From positions 558,001-622,000 of the forward strand of contig NZ_CP127832.1 of the NCBI RefSeq assembly GCF_030389495.1: DNA of 64,000 nucleotides, read 5' to 3'. The translations under genes and the position numbers were made by a program. Below are positions 16,923 to 25,195 of this stretch, one piece after another. Numbering within the stretch: the first letter of the stretch is position 1; each line of letters starts with the position of its first letter. Source of the stretch: Ligilactobacillus cholophilus. GTDB taxonomy: Bacteria; Bacillota; Bacilli; Lactobacillales; Lactobacillaceae. A model generated the notes under the pieces. That model was not told the DNA's origin. It ran no database searches and saw only the letters and a program-made list of their open reading frames with translations.

Positions 16923-17983
16923 CAAATCTACCTTTCCAACCTATTTACTTTAAAATACAAAGCTATTTTAACACAACTCAAAAATAATGTTTTAAAAAAT
17001 CTTTATTACTAAAAAAACTTAATAATTTGTGAATATGACAATAATTAAAAAGGTAAATTAAGTAGTACTAATTAGAATGTATAAAGATAAACAATTTCTA
17101 TAAATACGTTTTAATGTCCCTTGTGTTTTTTTCGACGTTTTAGTTGTTTCAATTCAAATCGCTCTTGTTTATCTAGCATTTTTTGTTTTTTACGTACTTG
17201 TTTTCGGTGCAACTTGAGGCTTTCATGTTAGATTTTTAAAACCTTCTGAACTAGGACAAAAATATTTTAATAGTTATACATAGGATTTATATTTCAGTTA
17301 CTAACTGTTATTTTTCAATATTAGTATGTGGAAAATTTTTATTAAGAATGAGGATTGTAGTTATCTAGATTACAGTTATTATTTAATAATTAAATATCAT
17401 TAACAAAGCGCCGAATCAGGTTGGATATCAAGATAAAATTATCCAAGTAAGTGATTTTAAAAATATATATAATTGATAATATCAAAATAATTATATACAT
17501 TTGACATTTTGTTAATTTTAAATTGTCAATCAATTATATCTATACTATAATTCACTATGTTATTTGTTTTTAGATATGACAAATTGATCACATATTGATT
17601 TACGAAACTATTAAAATTGTTAGAAGTATATAAATAAAATAACAGTAAATTAGATATTTTTTAGTTATCTAATTTAATTGATAAATAATAAAAAATTTGA
17701 TGTGGTTAAATTTTAATTGAACTATATGTTTTCAACTAAGATATAAAGAAAAAACTGACATGATTACCTTTAACTAAGATTAAAGAGTTTGGAAAATCTT
17801 TTTAAGAGGAGACCTGTAATAATATTTTGTTTAGAAATATATTCTAAGATCTTAATGATGAAATTATATTGTCAAAATATTACAGAAAAGTTAATAATAG
17901 TTATCAAAAAACTAATTTAGAACTCTGTATTTGAACACATCAAAATGAAAGTGACAAGAATAATGAGAAGAGAAGAAGATAAA
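16923..17983. other. gene-poor, very AT-rich stretch with relics
   Basis: About 1 kb with no intact gene. It holds the yjdF-like remnant described separately, a short coding-like scrap near 17410-17470 ('NKAPNQVGYQDKIIQVSDF'), and a candidate promoter at 17524-17552 (TTGTCA, 17 bp, TATAAT) that may serve the methyltransferase gene over 400 bases downstream. A small hairpin (TTAGATA/TATCTAA) is near 17652-17674. It marks the left edge of the restriction-modification insertion. Confidence 0.55.
17111..17227 (-). pseudogene. 3' remnant resembling yjdF (DUF2992)
   Basis: The last ~38 codons of a gene, rich in Lys/Arg/Gln and ending 'LKQLKRRKKHKGH'. This basic tail resembles the C terminus of YjdF/DUF2992 proteins, which usually end in a KKEKHKG-like motif. 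A stop codon closes the frame upstream and no start or N-terminal domain remains. The identification rests on a low-complexity tail and is weak. Confidence 0.4.
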
Positions 17984-18988
17984 ATGAATTTTGAAATTCA
18001 AAATAGAAGATACCTTGGAAGTAAATTTAAATTAATTGACTGGATAGTTGAGTTAGTTAAAGAAAATACATCTGGAAATTCATTTTTAGACCTATTTTCA
18101 GGTACAGGAATTGTTACAAAAGCTTTTCTTAACTATTTTGACGAGTTTATTATTAATGATTTTTTATATTCCAATAATATAATATATAAAGCGTTTTTTT
18201 CAGACGAACCTTATAGTAAAGAAAAATTATTACATTTAAAAAATCAGTATAACTCTGTTATACAAAATAATCTTGATGATGATTATTTTGTTAATAATTA
18301 TGGTGGAAAATATTTTAGTAATCATGATGCTCGAAAAATCGGTGAGATTAGAGAAATGATAGCTCAAGATGAATCGATAAATGAACATGAAAAAAGCATC
18401 TTATTGGCATCTTTATTATATTCAACTGATAGAATTGCGAATACGGTTGGTCATTATGATGCATACCGAAAAAAATCACATATAGACGATAGGTTTGTAT
18501 TTAATTTAATTTCACCAATTAATACTAAAAATAAGGACATTTCTATTTATAGAGAAGATGCTAATGAGTTGGCTAAACATGTTAAAGCAGATGTGGCTTT
18601 TATTGATCCTCCCTATAATTCAAGACAATATTCACGTTTTTACCATGTCTTAGAAGAAATAATAAAATGGGATAAACCTAAATTGTCAGGAGTTGCTATG
18701 AAACCACCAGTAGAAAATATGAGTGATTATAGTAAATCTTCAGCACCACAAGTTTTTGAAGATTTAATTCATAATTTAAATGTAAAGTATATAGTAGTTA
18801 CCTATAACAATACATATAAATCAAAAAGTAATAGTTCTAAAAATAAAATTTCACATGAAGAAATACTTAATACGCTGAATAGCGTTGGAGAAACAAAGGT
18901 TTTTAATAAGTCATTTAGATATTTCAATGCAGGAAAAACAAATCTTAATAATCATAGAGAGTATTTATTTATAACGAAGGTAGGATAA
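17984..18988 (+). CDS. DNA adenine methyltransferase, D12 class (first of two)
   Basis: A 334-residue N6-adenine methyltransferase with SAM-binding motif 'FLDLFSGTG' (about residues 33-41) and catalytic motif 'DPPYN' (about 208). The N terminus 'NRRYLGSKFKL' is typical of the Dam/M.FokI-like D12 class. The frame is open 13 codons upstream, but the ATG at 17984 has a purine-rich AGAAGAAG before it and gives the more usual start. It is the first gene of a compact three-gene restriction-modification operon. Two methyltransferases are what a type IIS system needs to protect both strands of an asymmetric site. Confidence 0.9.
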   Translation: MNFEIQNRRYLGSKFKLIDWIVELVKENTSGNSFLDLFSGTGIVTKAFLNYFDEFIINDFLYSNNIIYKAFFSDEPYSKEKLLHLKNQYNSVIQNNLDDDYFVNNYGGKYFSNHDARKIGEIREMIAQDESINEHEKSILLASLLYSTDRIANTVGHYDAYRKKSHIDDRFVFNLISPINTKNKDISIYREDANELAKHVKADVAFIDPPYNSRQYSRFYHVLEEIIKWDKPKLSGVAMKPPVENMSDYSKSSAPQVFEDLIHNLNVKYIVVTYNNTYKSKSNSSKNKISHEEILNTLNSVGETKVFNKSFRYFNAGKTNLNNHREYLFITKVG

Positions 18989-18992
18989 ATTT

Positions 18993-19925
18993 ATGGTTGT
19001 TAAAGGTATAAGATCGCCTTTATTCTATGTTGGAGATAAATATAAATTAATGCCACAATTAAAGAATTTATTTCCAAATAATATCGATACATTTTTTGAT
19101 GTTTTTTGTGGTGGCGGAAGTTCATCACTTAATACCAAAGCAAAGCAATTTATATTAAATGATTGTGATCCGAAAATTATTGAATTGCACTCTTTTTTAC
19201 AGGAAAACGCTATCCATATTGATGAGTTTATATTAGCTATGCATAATATTATTCACAGTTATGGTTTAAGCTTATCTGAAGAAGGTACTAATGATGAAAT
19301 TCAAAAGCTTAAATTAACGTTTAAAAAAACTTATTTTGCTAAATATAACAAGTCAGCTTATTTAAAAATGCGTTCAGATTATAATTCCAATCAAGAAAAT
19401 AGCTCATTGTTATATTTATTATTAATATATGGATTTAATCATATGATTCGTTTTAACAAAAGAGGAGAGTTTAACTTACCTGTTGGAAATGTTGATTGGA
19501 ATAAAAATGTTACTACTGCATTAAAAAACTATGCTAACTGGTATGTTGAAAATGAAGTTAAAATGTCTAAAGGAATGGATTTTGAAGAATTTGTCCATGC
19601 TGTTGTTCCTACACAAAATGATTTTATGTATTTTGATCCACCTTATTTGATAACAACGAGCGATTATAATAAGTTATGGAATGAAGAAGATGATATTAGG
19701 TTGTATAATCTTTTGGATTCTTTAGATAATTTGGGTATTAAATGGGGATTATCTAATATGTATAGTCATAAAGGAAAAGAAAACAACATTTTACGTAAAT
19801 GGAGTGAGAAATACAATGTTTATAGCATAAAAAGTAATTATATTTCTTATATTGATAATACTTTAAAGAAAGATAGTCATGAAGTATACGTAACAAATGT
19901 TATAAAGGAGCAAAATAATGACTAA
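18993..19925 (+). CDS. DNA adenine methyltransferase, D12 class (second of two)
   Basis: A 310-residue D12-class enzyme, closer to Dam/DpnM in layout: N-terminal 'SPLFYVGDKYKLMPQL', SAM-binding 'FFDVFCGGGSS' (about residues 33-43), and 'FDPPYLITTSDYN' (about 213-225). The 'NDCD' after motif I fits the Dam group. It starts four bases after the first methyltransferase and its 3' end overlaps the nuclease gene by eight bases. I infer that it methylates the opposite strand of the same site. The target sequence is not readable from the protein. Confidence 0.92.
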   Translation: MVVKGIRSPLFYVGDKYKLMPQLKNLFPNNIDTFFDVFCGGGSSSLNTKAKQFILNDCDPKIIELHSFLQENAIHIDEFILAMHNIIHSYGLSLSEEGTNDEIQKLKLTFKKTYFAKYNKSAYLKMRSDYNSNQENSSLLYLLLIYGFNHMIRFNKRGEFNLPVGNVDWNKNVTTALKNYANWYVENEVKMSKGMDFEEFVHAVVPTQNDFMYFDPPYLITTSDYNKLWNEEDDIRLYNLLDSLDNLGIKWGLSNMYSHKGKENNILRKWSEKYNVYSIKSNYISYIDNTLKKDSHEVYVTNVIKEQNND

Positions 19926-21660
19926 TAGAAGAAAACCAATAGCTTTTGATACTACATTGAGAAATCCAGAAAGAATTCCACAATTTGTTTCTATATTAGA
20001 GCCTTTTGAAGGTAAAATTCTTAATGATAAGACTGCACTTTATATAGAAGCAGAAGTTATTAGAAATAAGCTATTTCAACCAACAAAAGCAACTATGGGC
20101 GAATATACTAAAGAATATATTGGAAAATTTCACTTTATAGCAAAAGATCAATCGGAAAAAGCGTCTCAAAGGGTAACTGAAATTTTTAAAAGATGGGATG
20201 AAAATGATGCTGGAACAGTTAGTGTAAAAGATATTATTTATTTACTAGAAAATACTATTACTAAACATAAAGAAAAAAATTGGAAGGGTGGCTGGGAGTC
20301 TCGCTTATGGACTCAGTATAGATTTCTTAATGAATTAGGGTTTATCTATTTTATTAAAGGAGAGCCAATTAAAATTTCTGAAAATGGCCATTTAATGATT
20401 CACGAATATAGTAATGGTATTCCTAAAAAAGATACGATCGATATTTCATACGAACAATCAGCTTTTTTAATTGCTTTTTCAAAGTACCAGATTAATAATC
20501 CTTATCGAAAAAATACAATTAGTGTTAATTTTTTTCCGTTAGTATTAAATACTATTAAATATTTAGATGAAATGCATCAAAAACATGGTATCAGTAAACA
20601 AGATATTTCATTTATTATTGCATGGAATAATAATGATTATATAAAGTTAGGGGAATATATTTATAACTTTAGAAAGAAATATGGATATAAAACTTCTGAT
20701 CAAATGGTTTACGAATATGCTATGAATCTATTAGATGATAGTACAGAAAACAAAATGATTCCAGCTAATAAAGAATTCATAGAAAAAGAAAAGAAAAATT
20801 ATAAAATGCGGCAAATAATGATTGAAACACCTGATGAAGTTATTCGGAAGCTACGATTAACAATGTTGGTTTCTCTGAAAGGGATAGGTAATTTTATTGA
20901 TATCAACCATAATGAAAATGATAAGATTACATATATCATAGAGAATATGAATGCTAATCAAAATTTTAGTGATGAAAATCAGTACTTTGAATATATGGGT
21001 TCAATTGAAGAAATTTTACAATTTAAAAATGAAAATGATAATTCAGAAAAAGAATTTAATGAAAAGATTACAGCTATTAAGAAATGGTCAAAAGAATTAA
21101 AATGGAATGTTTTAAAAGAAGAATTAGTAAAATGCATTGACAAAAGACAAACAAATAATAACTTTCTTAAATATATAAATGAGCCTACTAGATTAGAGTT
21201 TCTAATAGCAATTACTGTAAAAAAGGCTTTACCTGAAGTAAAAGTTATTCCGCATTATAAGGCAGATGATGAAGGAATACCATATAATACAGCGCCAGGT
21301 GGAGTAGCAGATATTGATGTTTATGAGGATGATACGCATGCGCTTGTTGAACCTACAATAAGTAAAAGTCGAAGTTTCCAATCTGAACATGAAATTCCCT
21401 CGATTCGTAATCATATACAAACAACAATAGAAACTGATAAAAAAAGTAAAGAAGTATTTGCGCTTTTTATTGCCCTCCCCATTATAAATGATACTGTATA
21501 TATAGCGGATTTTCTTAAAGAGAAATTTGGATTTGAAATATATCTTTGGGAAGCTGATGATTTTGCAGAATTTTCACGTAATGTAAAAAGTATAAAGGAT
21601 TATAAACTGATAAGATCATATGCAAATGCTAAGAGTTATAATGACATAAAAAATCCCTAG
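19918..21660 (+). CDS. AlwI-family type IIS restriction endonuclease
   Basis: A 580-residue nuclease whose opening 'RKPIAFDTTLRNPERIPQF' is characteristic of the AlwI family. The PD-(D/E)xK-like catalytic part is near the C terminus (about 460-480): 'GGVADIDVY' followed by 'LVEPT', equivalent to the catalytic Asp and Glu of the related nicking enzyme BstNBI. AlwI itself cuts outside GGATC; the same target here is only a guess. It overlaps the second methyltransferase by eight bases, so production may depend on prior translation of the methylase. The region is even poorer in G+C than its surroundings, which suggests acquisition. Confidence 0.88.
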   Translation: MTNRRKPIAFDTTLRNPERIPQFVSILEPFEGKILNDKTALYIEAEVIRNKLFQPTKATMGEYTKEYIGKFHFIAKDQSEKASQRVTEIFKRWDENDAGTVSVKDIIYLLENTITKHKEKNWKGGWESRLWTQYRFLNELGFIYFIKGEPIKISENGHLMIHEYSNGIPKKDTIDISYEQSAFLIAFSKYQINNPYRKNTISVNFFPLVLNTIKYLDEMHQKHGISKQDISFIIAWNNNDYIKLGEYIYNFRKKYGYKTSDQMVYEYAMNLLDDSTENKMIPANKEFIEKEKKNYKMRQIMIETPDEVIRKLRLTMLVSLKGIGNFIDINHNENDKITYIIENMNANQNFSDENQYFEYMGSIEEILQFKNENDNSEKEFNEKITAIKKWSKELKWNVLKEELVKCIDKRQTNNNFLKYINEPTRLEFLIAITVKKALPEVKVIPHYKADDEGIPYNTAPGGVADIDVYEDDTHALVEPTISKSRSFQSEHEIPSIRNHIQTTIETDKKSKEVFALFIALPIINDTVYIADFLKEKFGFEIYLWEADDFAEFSRNVKSIKDYKLIRSYANAKSYNDIKNP

Positions 21661-21697
21661 TTTAATTATTTTTTATTTTGATCATTTTTATTAAATT

Positions 21698-21730
21698 AAT
21701 TGCATCAACAAAATTTGATGCAATTTTTTT
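21698..21730 (+). terminator. terminator of the restriction-modification operon
   Basis: AATTGCATCA / TGATGCAATT perfect 10-bp stem followed by TTTTTTT. Confidence 0.9.
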
Positions 21731-21795
21731 ATAATAAAATTTAATAGAAAAGAAGGCTTATCAAGGAAATAAAAATATAATCAATTTAAAATGGG

Positions 21796-21953
21796 CAAGC
21801 TTTAAAACAAGTTGAAGATATAGAGGCGCATGATGGTATTTAAGTTACCGGAGCGGTTAAATATGAAAGTTAAATAGTTAAAAACTGATTGTTGCAGGTT
21901 ATTACAAATTACGATTTAGAAGGAGTGATTGCTAAGAATAGTTAAATTTAATA
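21796..21953 (+). pseudogene. decayed coding scrap, unidentified
   Basis: One frame reads 'QALKQVEDIEAHDGI', stop, 'VTGAVKYES', stop, then after another stop 'LLQVITNYDLEGVIAKNS'. The residue pattern looks like real protein, but no start, ribosome site or recognisable domain is left. The rest of the 21731-22050 interval shows nothing else. Confidence 0.35.
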
Positions 21954-22050
21954 AAGTTAAAGCAAAAAGTTATGAAAACATGAATGCTTTTTAAATGTGC
22001 TTTAAAAATTTTAATTTAACAATTTATTTGTATAACAAGGTGAAGAACGA

Positions 22051-22101
22051 TTTACAAATATTTATAATTTGTTTTATAATAAGTGTACACTGTACACTTA
22101 T
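22051..22101 (+). promoter_or_regulatory. promoter and TetR operator
   Basis: TTTACA (22051-22056), 18 bp, TATAAT (22075-22080). Overlapping the end of the -10 box is a perfect 23-bp palindrome (22079-22101), arms ATAAGTGTACA and TGTACACTTAT around one central C. Bound repressor would block the start site. Confidence 0.85.
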
Positions 22102-22124
22102 CATAAAACGGAAGGAAAATTTAA

Positions 22125-22682
22125 ATGCCACGGAAAAAATCTAACTTAAAGTCATCTTTAATAGATGCAGGCATAATACAAATAAAAAAAAGAGGGATTA
22201 ATGAACTATCTTTAAGAGAAATTACAAATAAATGTAATGTTTCTCATTCAAGTTTATATAAATACTTTCCACATAAGAAAGATTATTTAAATGCAGTAAT
22301 GAATAAGTTAGAAATTAATTTTAATGAATTTCTAACGAAAGGGGCCAATACCGGCACAGCACAGGAAAATTTAGTAAAAATGGGAGTTAATTTTGTAAAT
22401 TATGCTAAAGAACATACTAATGAATTTAATTCATTATTTTTAAATTGTACGATGACACCTGTTAAAATTAATAATTTTGATATTAATCAATATCCAGCGT
22501 TGTCTACATTTATGACACTTGTTTGTGAATTATCTTCTGAAAGGGATTATTTAGAAGTTGGAATCCATTTATGGAGCTATATTGTTGGTTTATCAGTTAT
22601 TATTTCAAATAATGATTTAGAAGCTGATGAGGCGTGGATAAAAAATAATATTAAACAAATGATGATTCGTTATTTTGATTAA
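22125..22682 (+). CDS. TetR-family transcriptional regulator
   Basis: A 185-residue repressor. The N-terminal helix-turn-helix is clear ('LSLREITNKCNVSHSSLYKYFPHKKDYLNAV' region, about 27-57), followed by an all-helical ligand-binding part that I do not recognise. It lies just behind the 23-bp palindrome and 28 bp ahead of the quinone-reductase-like gene on the same strand, so it most likely represses both. The inducer is unknown; electrophiles or quinones would fit the neighbour. Confidence 0.92.
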   Translation: MPRKKSNLKSSLIDAGIIQIKKRGINELSLREITNKCNVSHSSLYKYFPHKKDYLNAVMNKLEINFNEFLTKGANTGTAQENLVKMGVNFVNYAKEHTNEFNSLFLNCTMTPVKINNFDINQYPALSTFMTLVCELSSERDYLEVGIHLWSYIVGLSVIISNNDLEADEAWIKNNIKQMMIRYFD

Positions 22683-22710
22683 ATTAAATTTTTAAAAAGA
22701 GGAGAATAAA

Positions 22711-23262
22711 ATGAAAACACTAATATTAGCACATCCTTATGATAAAAGCTTTTGTTATGAAATTTTTAATGTAATAAAATCACAAGATTATGATTTTGAA
22801 ATTATTGATTTATATCGAGATGGTTTCAATCCAACTATTACTAAAGAAGAATTATCTCAATATAATTCTGGTACTATTATTGACCAACAAGTAATTAAAT
22901 ATCAAAAAATTTTAAAAGAAACGACTAAGTTGATCATTATTACTCCTATTTGGTGGAATAGTATTCCTGCAATTTTAAAAGGATTTTTTGATAAAGTTTT
23001 CAGTAAACATTTTGCTTATGAAGATTCTCCTATGGGAGTGATTGGAAAATTAAAAAATATTAAGGAAGTTCAAATAATTACGACTTCAAATTCACCTATT
23101 CCATATTTAAAAATAAATGGAATTAATCATGTGATTAAAATGACCTTAAAACAAATTGGTGTATCAAAAATAAAATTTACTCAATTGGGTTCAATAAAGA
23201 AATCTAATTTAAAAACTAGAGAAGTATTTTTGGATAAAATAAAGTCAAAATTACGAGAATAA
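22711..23262 (+). CDS. NAD(P)H-dependent oxidoreductase, flavodoxin-like fold (NQO1/KefF type)
   Basis: A 183-residue flavoprotein of the flavodoxin_2 family. The N terminus 'LILAHPYDKSF' binds the FMN/FAD phosphate, and 'ITPIWWNSIPAILKGFFDKVF' is the hallmark stretch of the family. Such enzymes reduce quinones, nitro compounds or azo dyes. AGAGGAG precedes the ATG. Co-transcription with the TetR repressor suggests an inducible detoxification unit. It is a little shorter than many members; no break is visible. Confidence 0.9.
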   Translation: MKTLILAHPYDKSFCYEIFNVIKSQDYDFEIIDLYRDGFNPTITKEELSQYNSGTIIDQQVIKYQKILKETTKLIIITPIWWNSIPAILKGFFDKVFSKHFAYEDSPMGVIGKLKNIKEVQIITTSNSPIPYLKINGINHVIKMTLKQIGVSKIKFTQLGSIKKSNLKTREVFLDKIKSKLRE

Positions 23263-23309
23263 AGATATTTTTTAATATGTAAAAGAAACTTTACAAGCTA
23301 GGAAGTGAT

Positions 23310-23335
23310 ACACTTAAATTAAGTGTTTAATTTTT
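23310..23335 (+). terminator. weak terminator-like hairpin
   Basis: ACACTTA-aat-TAAGTGT followed by TTAATTTTT, between the oxidoreductase and the next small gene. Confidence 0.5.
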
Positions 23336-23349
23336 AAGGAGTAATTATA

Positions 23350-23658
23350 ATGAAATTCAATATTCATGATTATGTAAAAAAACATTATGAAAATGGAGAT
23401 TATAATAATGCCTATTCATCATATAATTCTCATTCTTATACTTATAAGTATAAGAATGTTACGAGAAATAAGTTAAGTGATTTTGAATTAGGGTATGCAA
23501 AGGGATTATCAGATAAATTCAATCGATTTAAATTTGTTTCATTAAAGCTTTTGACACGAATTAATAAACTTTTCAATGGGAAATTGCATGAAATTATTGA
23601 TTACCTTGAAGGTTATAAAGAAGCATATCAAAAAAGTAGTAAAGGAAAGAAACAATGA
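23350..23658 (+). CDS. hypothetical protein
   Basis: A 102-residue protein I do not recognise. It is rich in Tyr, Asn and Lys, with a Tyr/Ser-rich low-complexity stretch at about residues 17-36 ('YNNAYSSYNSHSYTYKYK') and a more ordinary helical second half ('LLTRINKLFNGKLHEIIDYLEGYKEAY'). No signal peptide or membrane helix. It has a good AAGGAG site, and its stop codon overlaps the ATG of the isochorismatase-like gene (ATGA), so the two are translationally coupled. The C-terminal 'EGYKEAYQ' pattern suggests a helical interaction surface. Confidence 0.7.
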   Translation: MKFNIHDYVKKHYENGDYNNAYSSYNSHSYTYKYKNVTRNKLSDFELGYAKGLSDKFNRFKFVSLKLLTRINKLFNGKLHEIIDYLEGYKEAYQKSSKGKKQ

Positions 23659-24140
23659 AAAAAGCATTGTTAGTAATAGATTTGCAAAATGGCGTTTGTA
23701 AAGATGGGAAAATTTATAATTACAGAAATGTAATTGAAAATATTAATGATCAAATTGATCAGTTTCATTTAAGTACTAATCCTGTAATTTTTATTCAACA
23801 TAAAGATGAAGATTTAATACATGGATCATTTGAATGGAATTTAATTTCTGATTTGCATAATAATGATTATTATATTGAAAAATTTCATGCTGATTCATTT
23901 TATAAAACTAATCTTCATGAATTATTAAGACATCTCGATATAAATAGATTGCAAATTTGTGGAGCTCAAGTTGAATATTGCGTTGATACAACAATTAAAG
24001 TAGCACATGATCTTGGCTATCAATTAACTATGGTTCATAATTCTACAACTACTTTTGATAATGAATATTTAAAAGCTGATAGAATGATTAATTTTTACGA
24101 AAATATTTGGAATAATAGATTTCTTGATTTTATAGAATAA
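23655..24140 (+). CDS. isochorismatase-family cysteine hydrolase
   Basis: A 161-residue member of the isochorismatase-like superfamily (nicotinamidases, ureidoacrylate and other amidases). The catalytic Asp is in 'LLVIDLQNGV', the Lys region near 'HKDEDL', and the Cys in 'GAQVEYCVDTTIKVAHDLGY', which is the conserved nucleophile context. Substrate unknown; a nicotinamidase would usually be longer and carry a metal site. It is coupled to the unknown 102-residue gene upstream. Confidence 0.88.
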   Translation: MKKALLVIDLQNGVCKDGKIYNYRNVIENINDQIDQFHLSTNPVIFIQHKDEDLIHGSFEWNLISDLHNNDYYIEKFHADSFYKTNLHELLRHLDINRLQICGAQVEYCVDTTIKVAHDLGYQLTMVHNSTTTFDNEYLKADRMINFYENIWNNRFLDFIE

Positions 24141-24163
24141 AATTAAATAATTAGTTTACGAAA

Positions 24164-24188
24164 CGAGTTTGGAACTCGTTTTTATTTT
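24164..24188 (+). terminator. terminator
   Basis: AACGAGTttggAACTCGTT followed by TTTATTTTT, after the isochorismatase-like gene. Confidence 0.8.
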
Positions 24189-24222
24189 TATAATTCTGAT
24201 GTTTATGAAAGGAATGAAAAAC

Positions 24223-24548
24223 ATGAGTGAATATTTAATTCCAAAAGCTTCTACTTTTGGTAAGTTGTTATTTTAAGGTAAAGGTGAAGAAGTTAAAACA
24301 AATCGACGTGTAACGGCAATTAAATATAATGTGATTTCAGAACGGCAAAAGGATTTATTAGAAGTGCAAATTCCAGTAATTGCGGGATCTAAAACTTTTG
24401 CTCCCGATACGGAAGTTGAATTAATTGAACCTAAACTTGAACCGGCAGGACAAGCTACCAATGATAATCGAGTAATTAGTTATTGACGTTTAAAGGTAAG
24501 AATATCGGAACTGATGAAAACAGGGAATTAACTGGGAAAATCCACTAG
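24223..24548 (+). pseudogene. DUF961-like (Tn916-type ICE) gene, broken
   Basis: From an ATG behind GAAAGG the frame reads 'MSEYLIPKASTFGKLLF', TAA at codon 18 (24274-24276), then '...RQKDLLEVQIPVIAGSK...VELIEPKL...RVISY', TGA at codon 88 (24484-24486). DUF961 proteins (YdcP/Orf22-23 of Tn916 and ICEBs1 relatives) share the 'TFG-LLF-G' opening and the 'E-V-L--P' block. The TGA falls where the family has Trp, consistent with TGG to TGA. The last part reads better in another frame, so a frameshift is also likely. No other conjugation gene remains. Confidence 0.7.
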
Positions 24549-24601
24549 TATGAAATTTTAGTTACCTAACATCAATTATATATTGTAGTTTTACTAACTT
24601 C

Positions 24602-25117
24602 TTAGTCTTTAATGTATTTAGAACTTATATAGTTATAAATTTGAAAATCCATATCCATTCCAATTTTTGAAAGCTTTGCATGAAGTTCTTTTTTGATTAA
24701 ATTTTTAGTTTTAGCATTGATAGCTTTATTATGAACTTGATTATCACAATAAGTTGTTTCTTCATAATAATCATTACCGTTATATATAATTTCTTCATTA
24801 TTTCTTTTAGGATGAATGACCTGTGTGCCATCATTATATAATTTAAAATCGAAATGTTTAGTCGATAAAACTAAAGCACAACAATTTCCTTCGTTGAAGC
24901 CTCTAACATTTTCAACCTTTACGTTATTTTGAACTAAAATTTCAACATTAGGTTTAGGAACACCATCAATAAGGTGGTTTAAATCACATAAGTAACTTAT
25001 TCTTTGGCTATCAGAATAACGGTAATTATAATTATATAAGCGGTATTGGCCAATGAATAGTTCAATTAAAATTGCTAATAATCCAATAAATATTAATCCC
25101 TTGAAAAATTTTTTCAT
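24602..25117 (-). CDS. hypothetical membrane-anchored protein
   Basis: A 171-residue protein with one N-terminal hydrophobic helix (about 7-24, after Met-Lys-Lys) and an outside part of mixed sequence with four cysteines ('YLCDL', 'NCCALVL', 'TTYCDN'). No Ala/Gly-Cys lipobox, so it is more likely an uncleaved anchor than a lipoprotein. I do not recognise the domain. It is divergent from the next gene, which has the same architecture. Ribosome site AGAAGG. Confidence 0.7.
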   Translation of the reverse strand: MKKFFKGLIFIGLLAILIELFIGQYRLYNYNYRYSDSQRISYLCDLNHLIDGVPKPNVEILVQNNVKVENVRGFNEGNCCALVLSTKHFDFKLYNDGTQVIHPKRNNEEIIYNGNDYYEETTYCDNQVHNKAINAKTKNLIKKELHAKLSKIGMDMDFQIYNYISSKYIKD

Positions 25118-25195
25118 CTTTTAATACCTTCTAGAAAAAATGGTTATTTTACATTAATATATAACATTAGTAGAATATATGAAAGGGATTATCAA

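Noticed and set aside
17227-17940. Hidden small RNA or gene ahead of the methyltransferases
   Set aside because: Only a candidate promoter and a weak hairpin are visible; there is no conserved structure or ribosome site to support a feature.
17984-19925. Two methyltransferases as a phage or orphan pair
   Set aside because: They are packed with an AlwI-family nuclease gene with overlaps, so a restriction-modification operon explains both.
22125-24140. The TetR to isochorismatase genes as one operon
   Set aside because: A terminator-like hairpin separates the oxidoreductase from the 102-residue gene, so only the paired genes on each side are taken as linked.
10517-24548. Recoding of TAA or TGA as sense codons
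   Set aside because: The housekeeping genes end normally at TAA and TAG with no readthrough, and TGA ends one decayed frame exactly where Trp is expected, so plain nonsense mutations are simpler.
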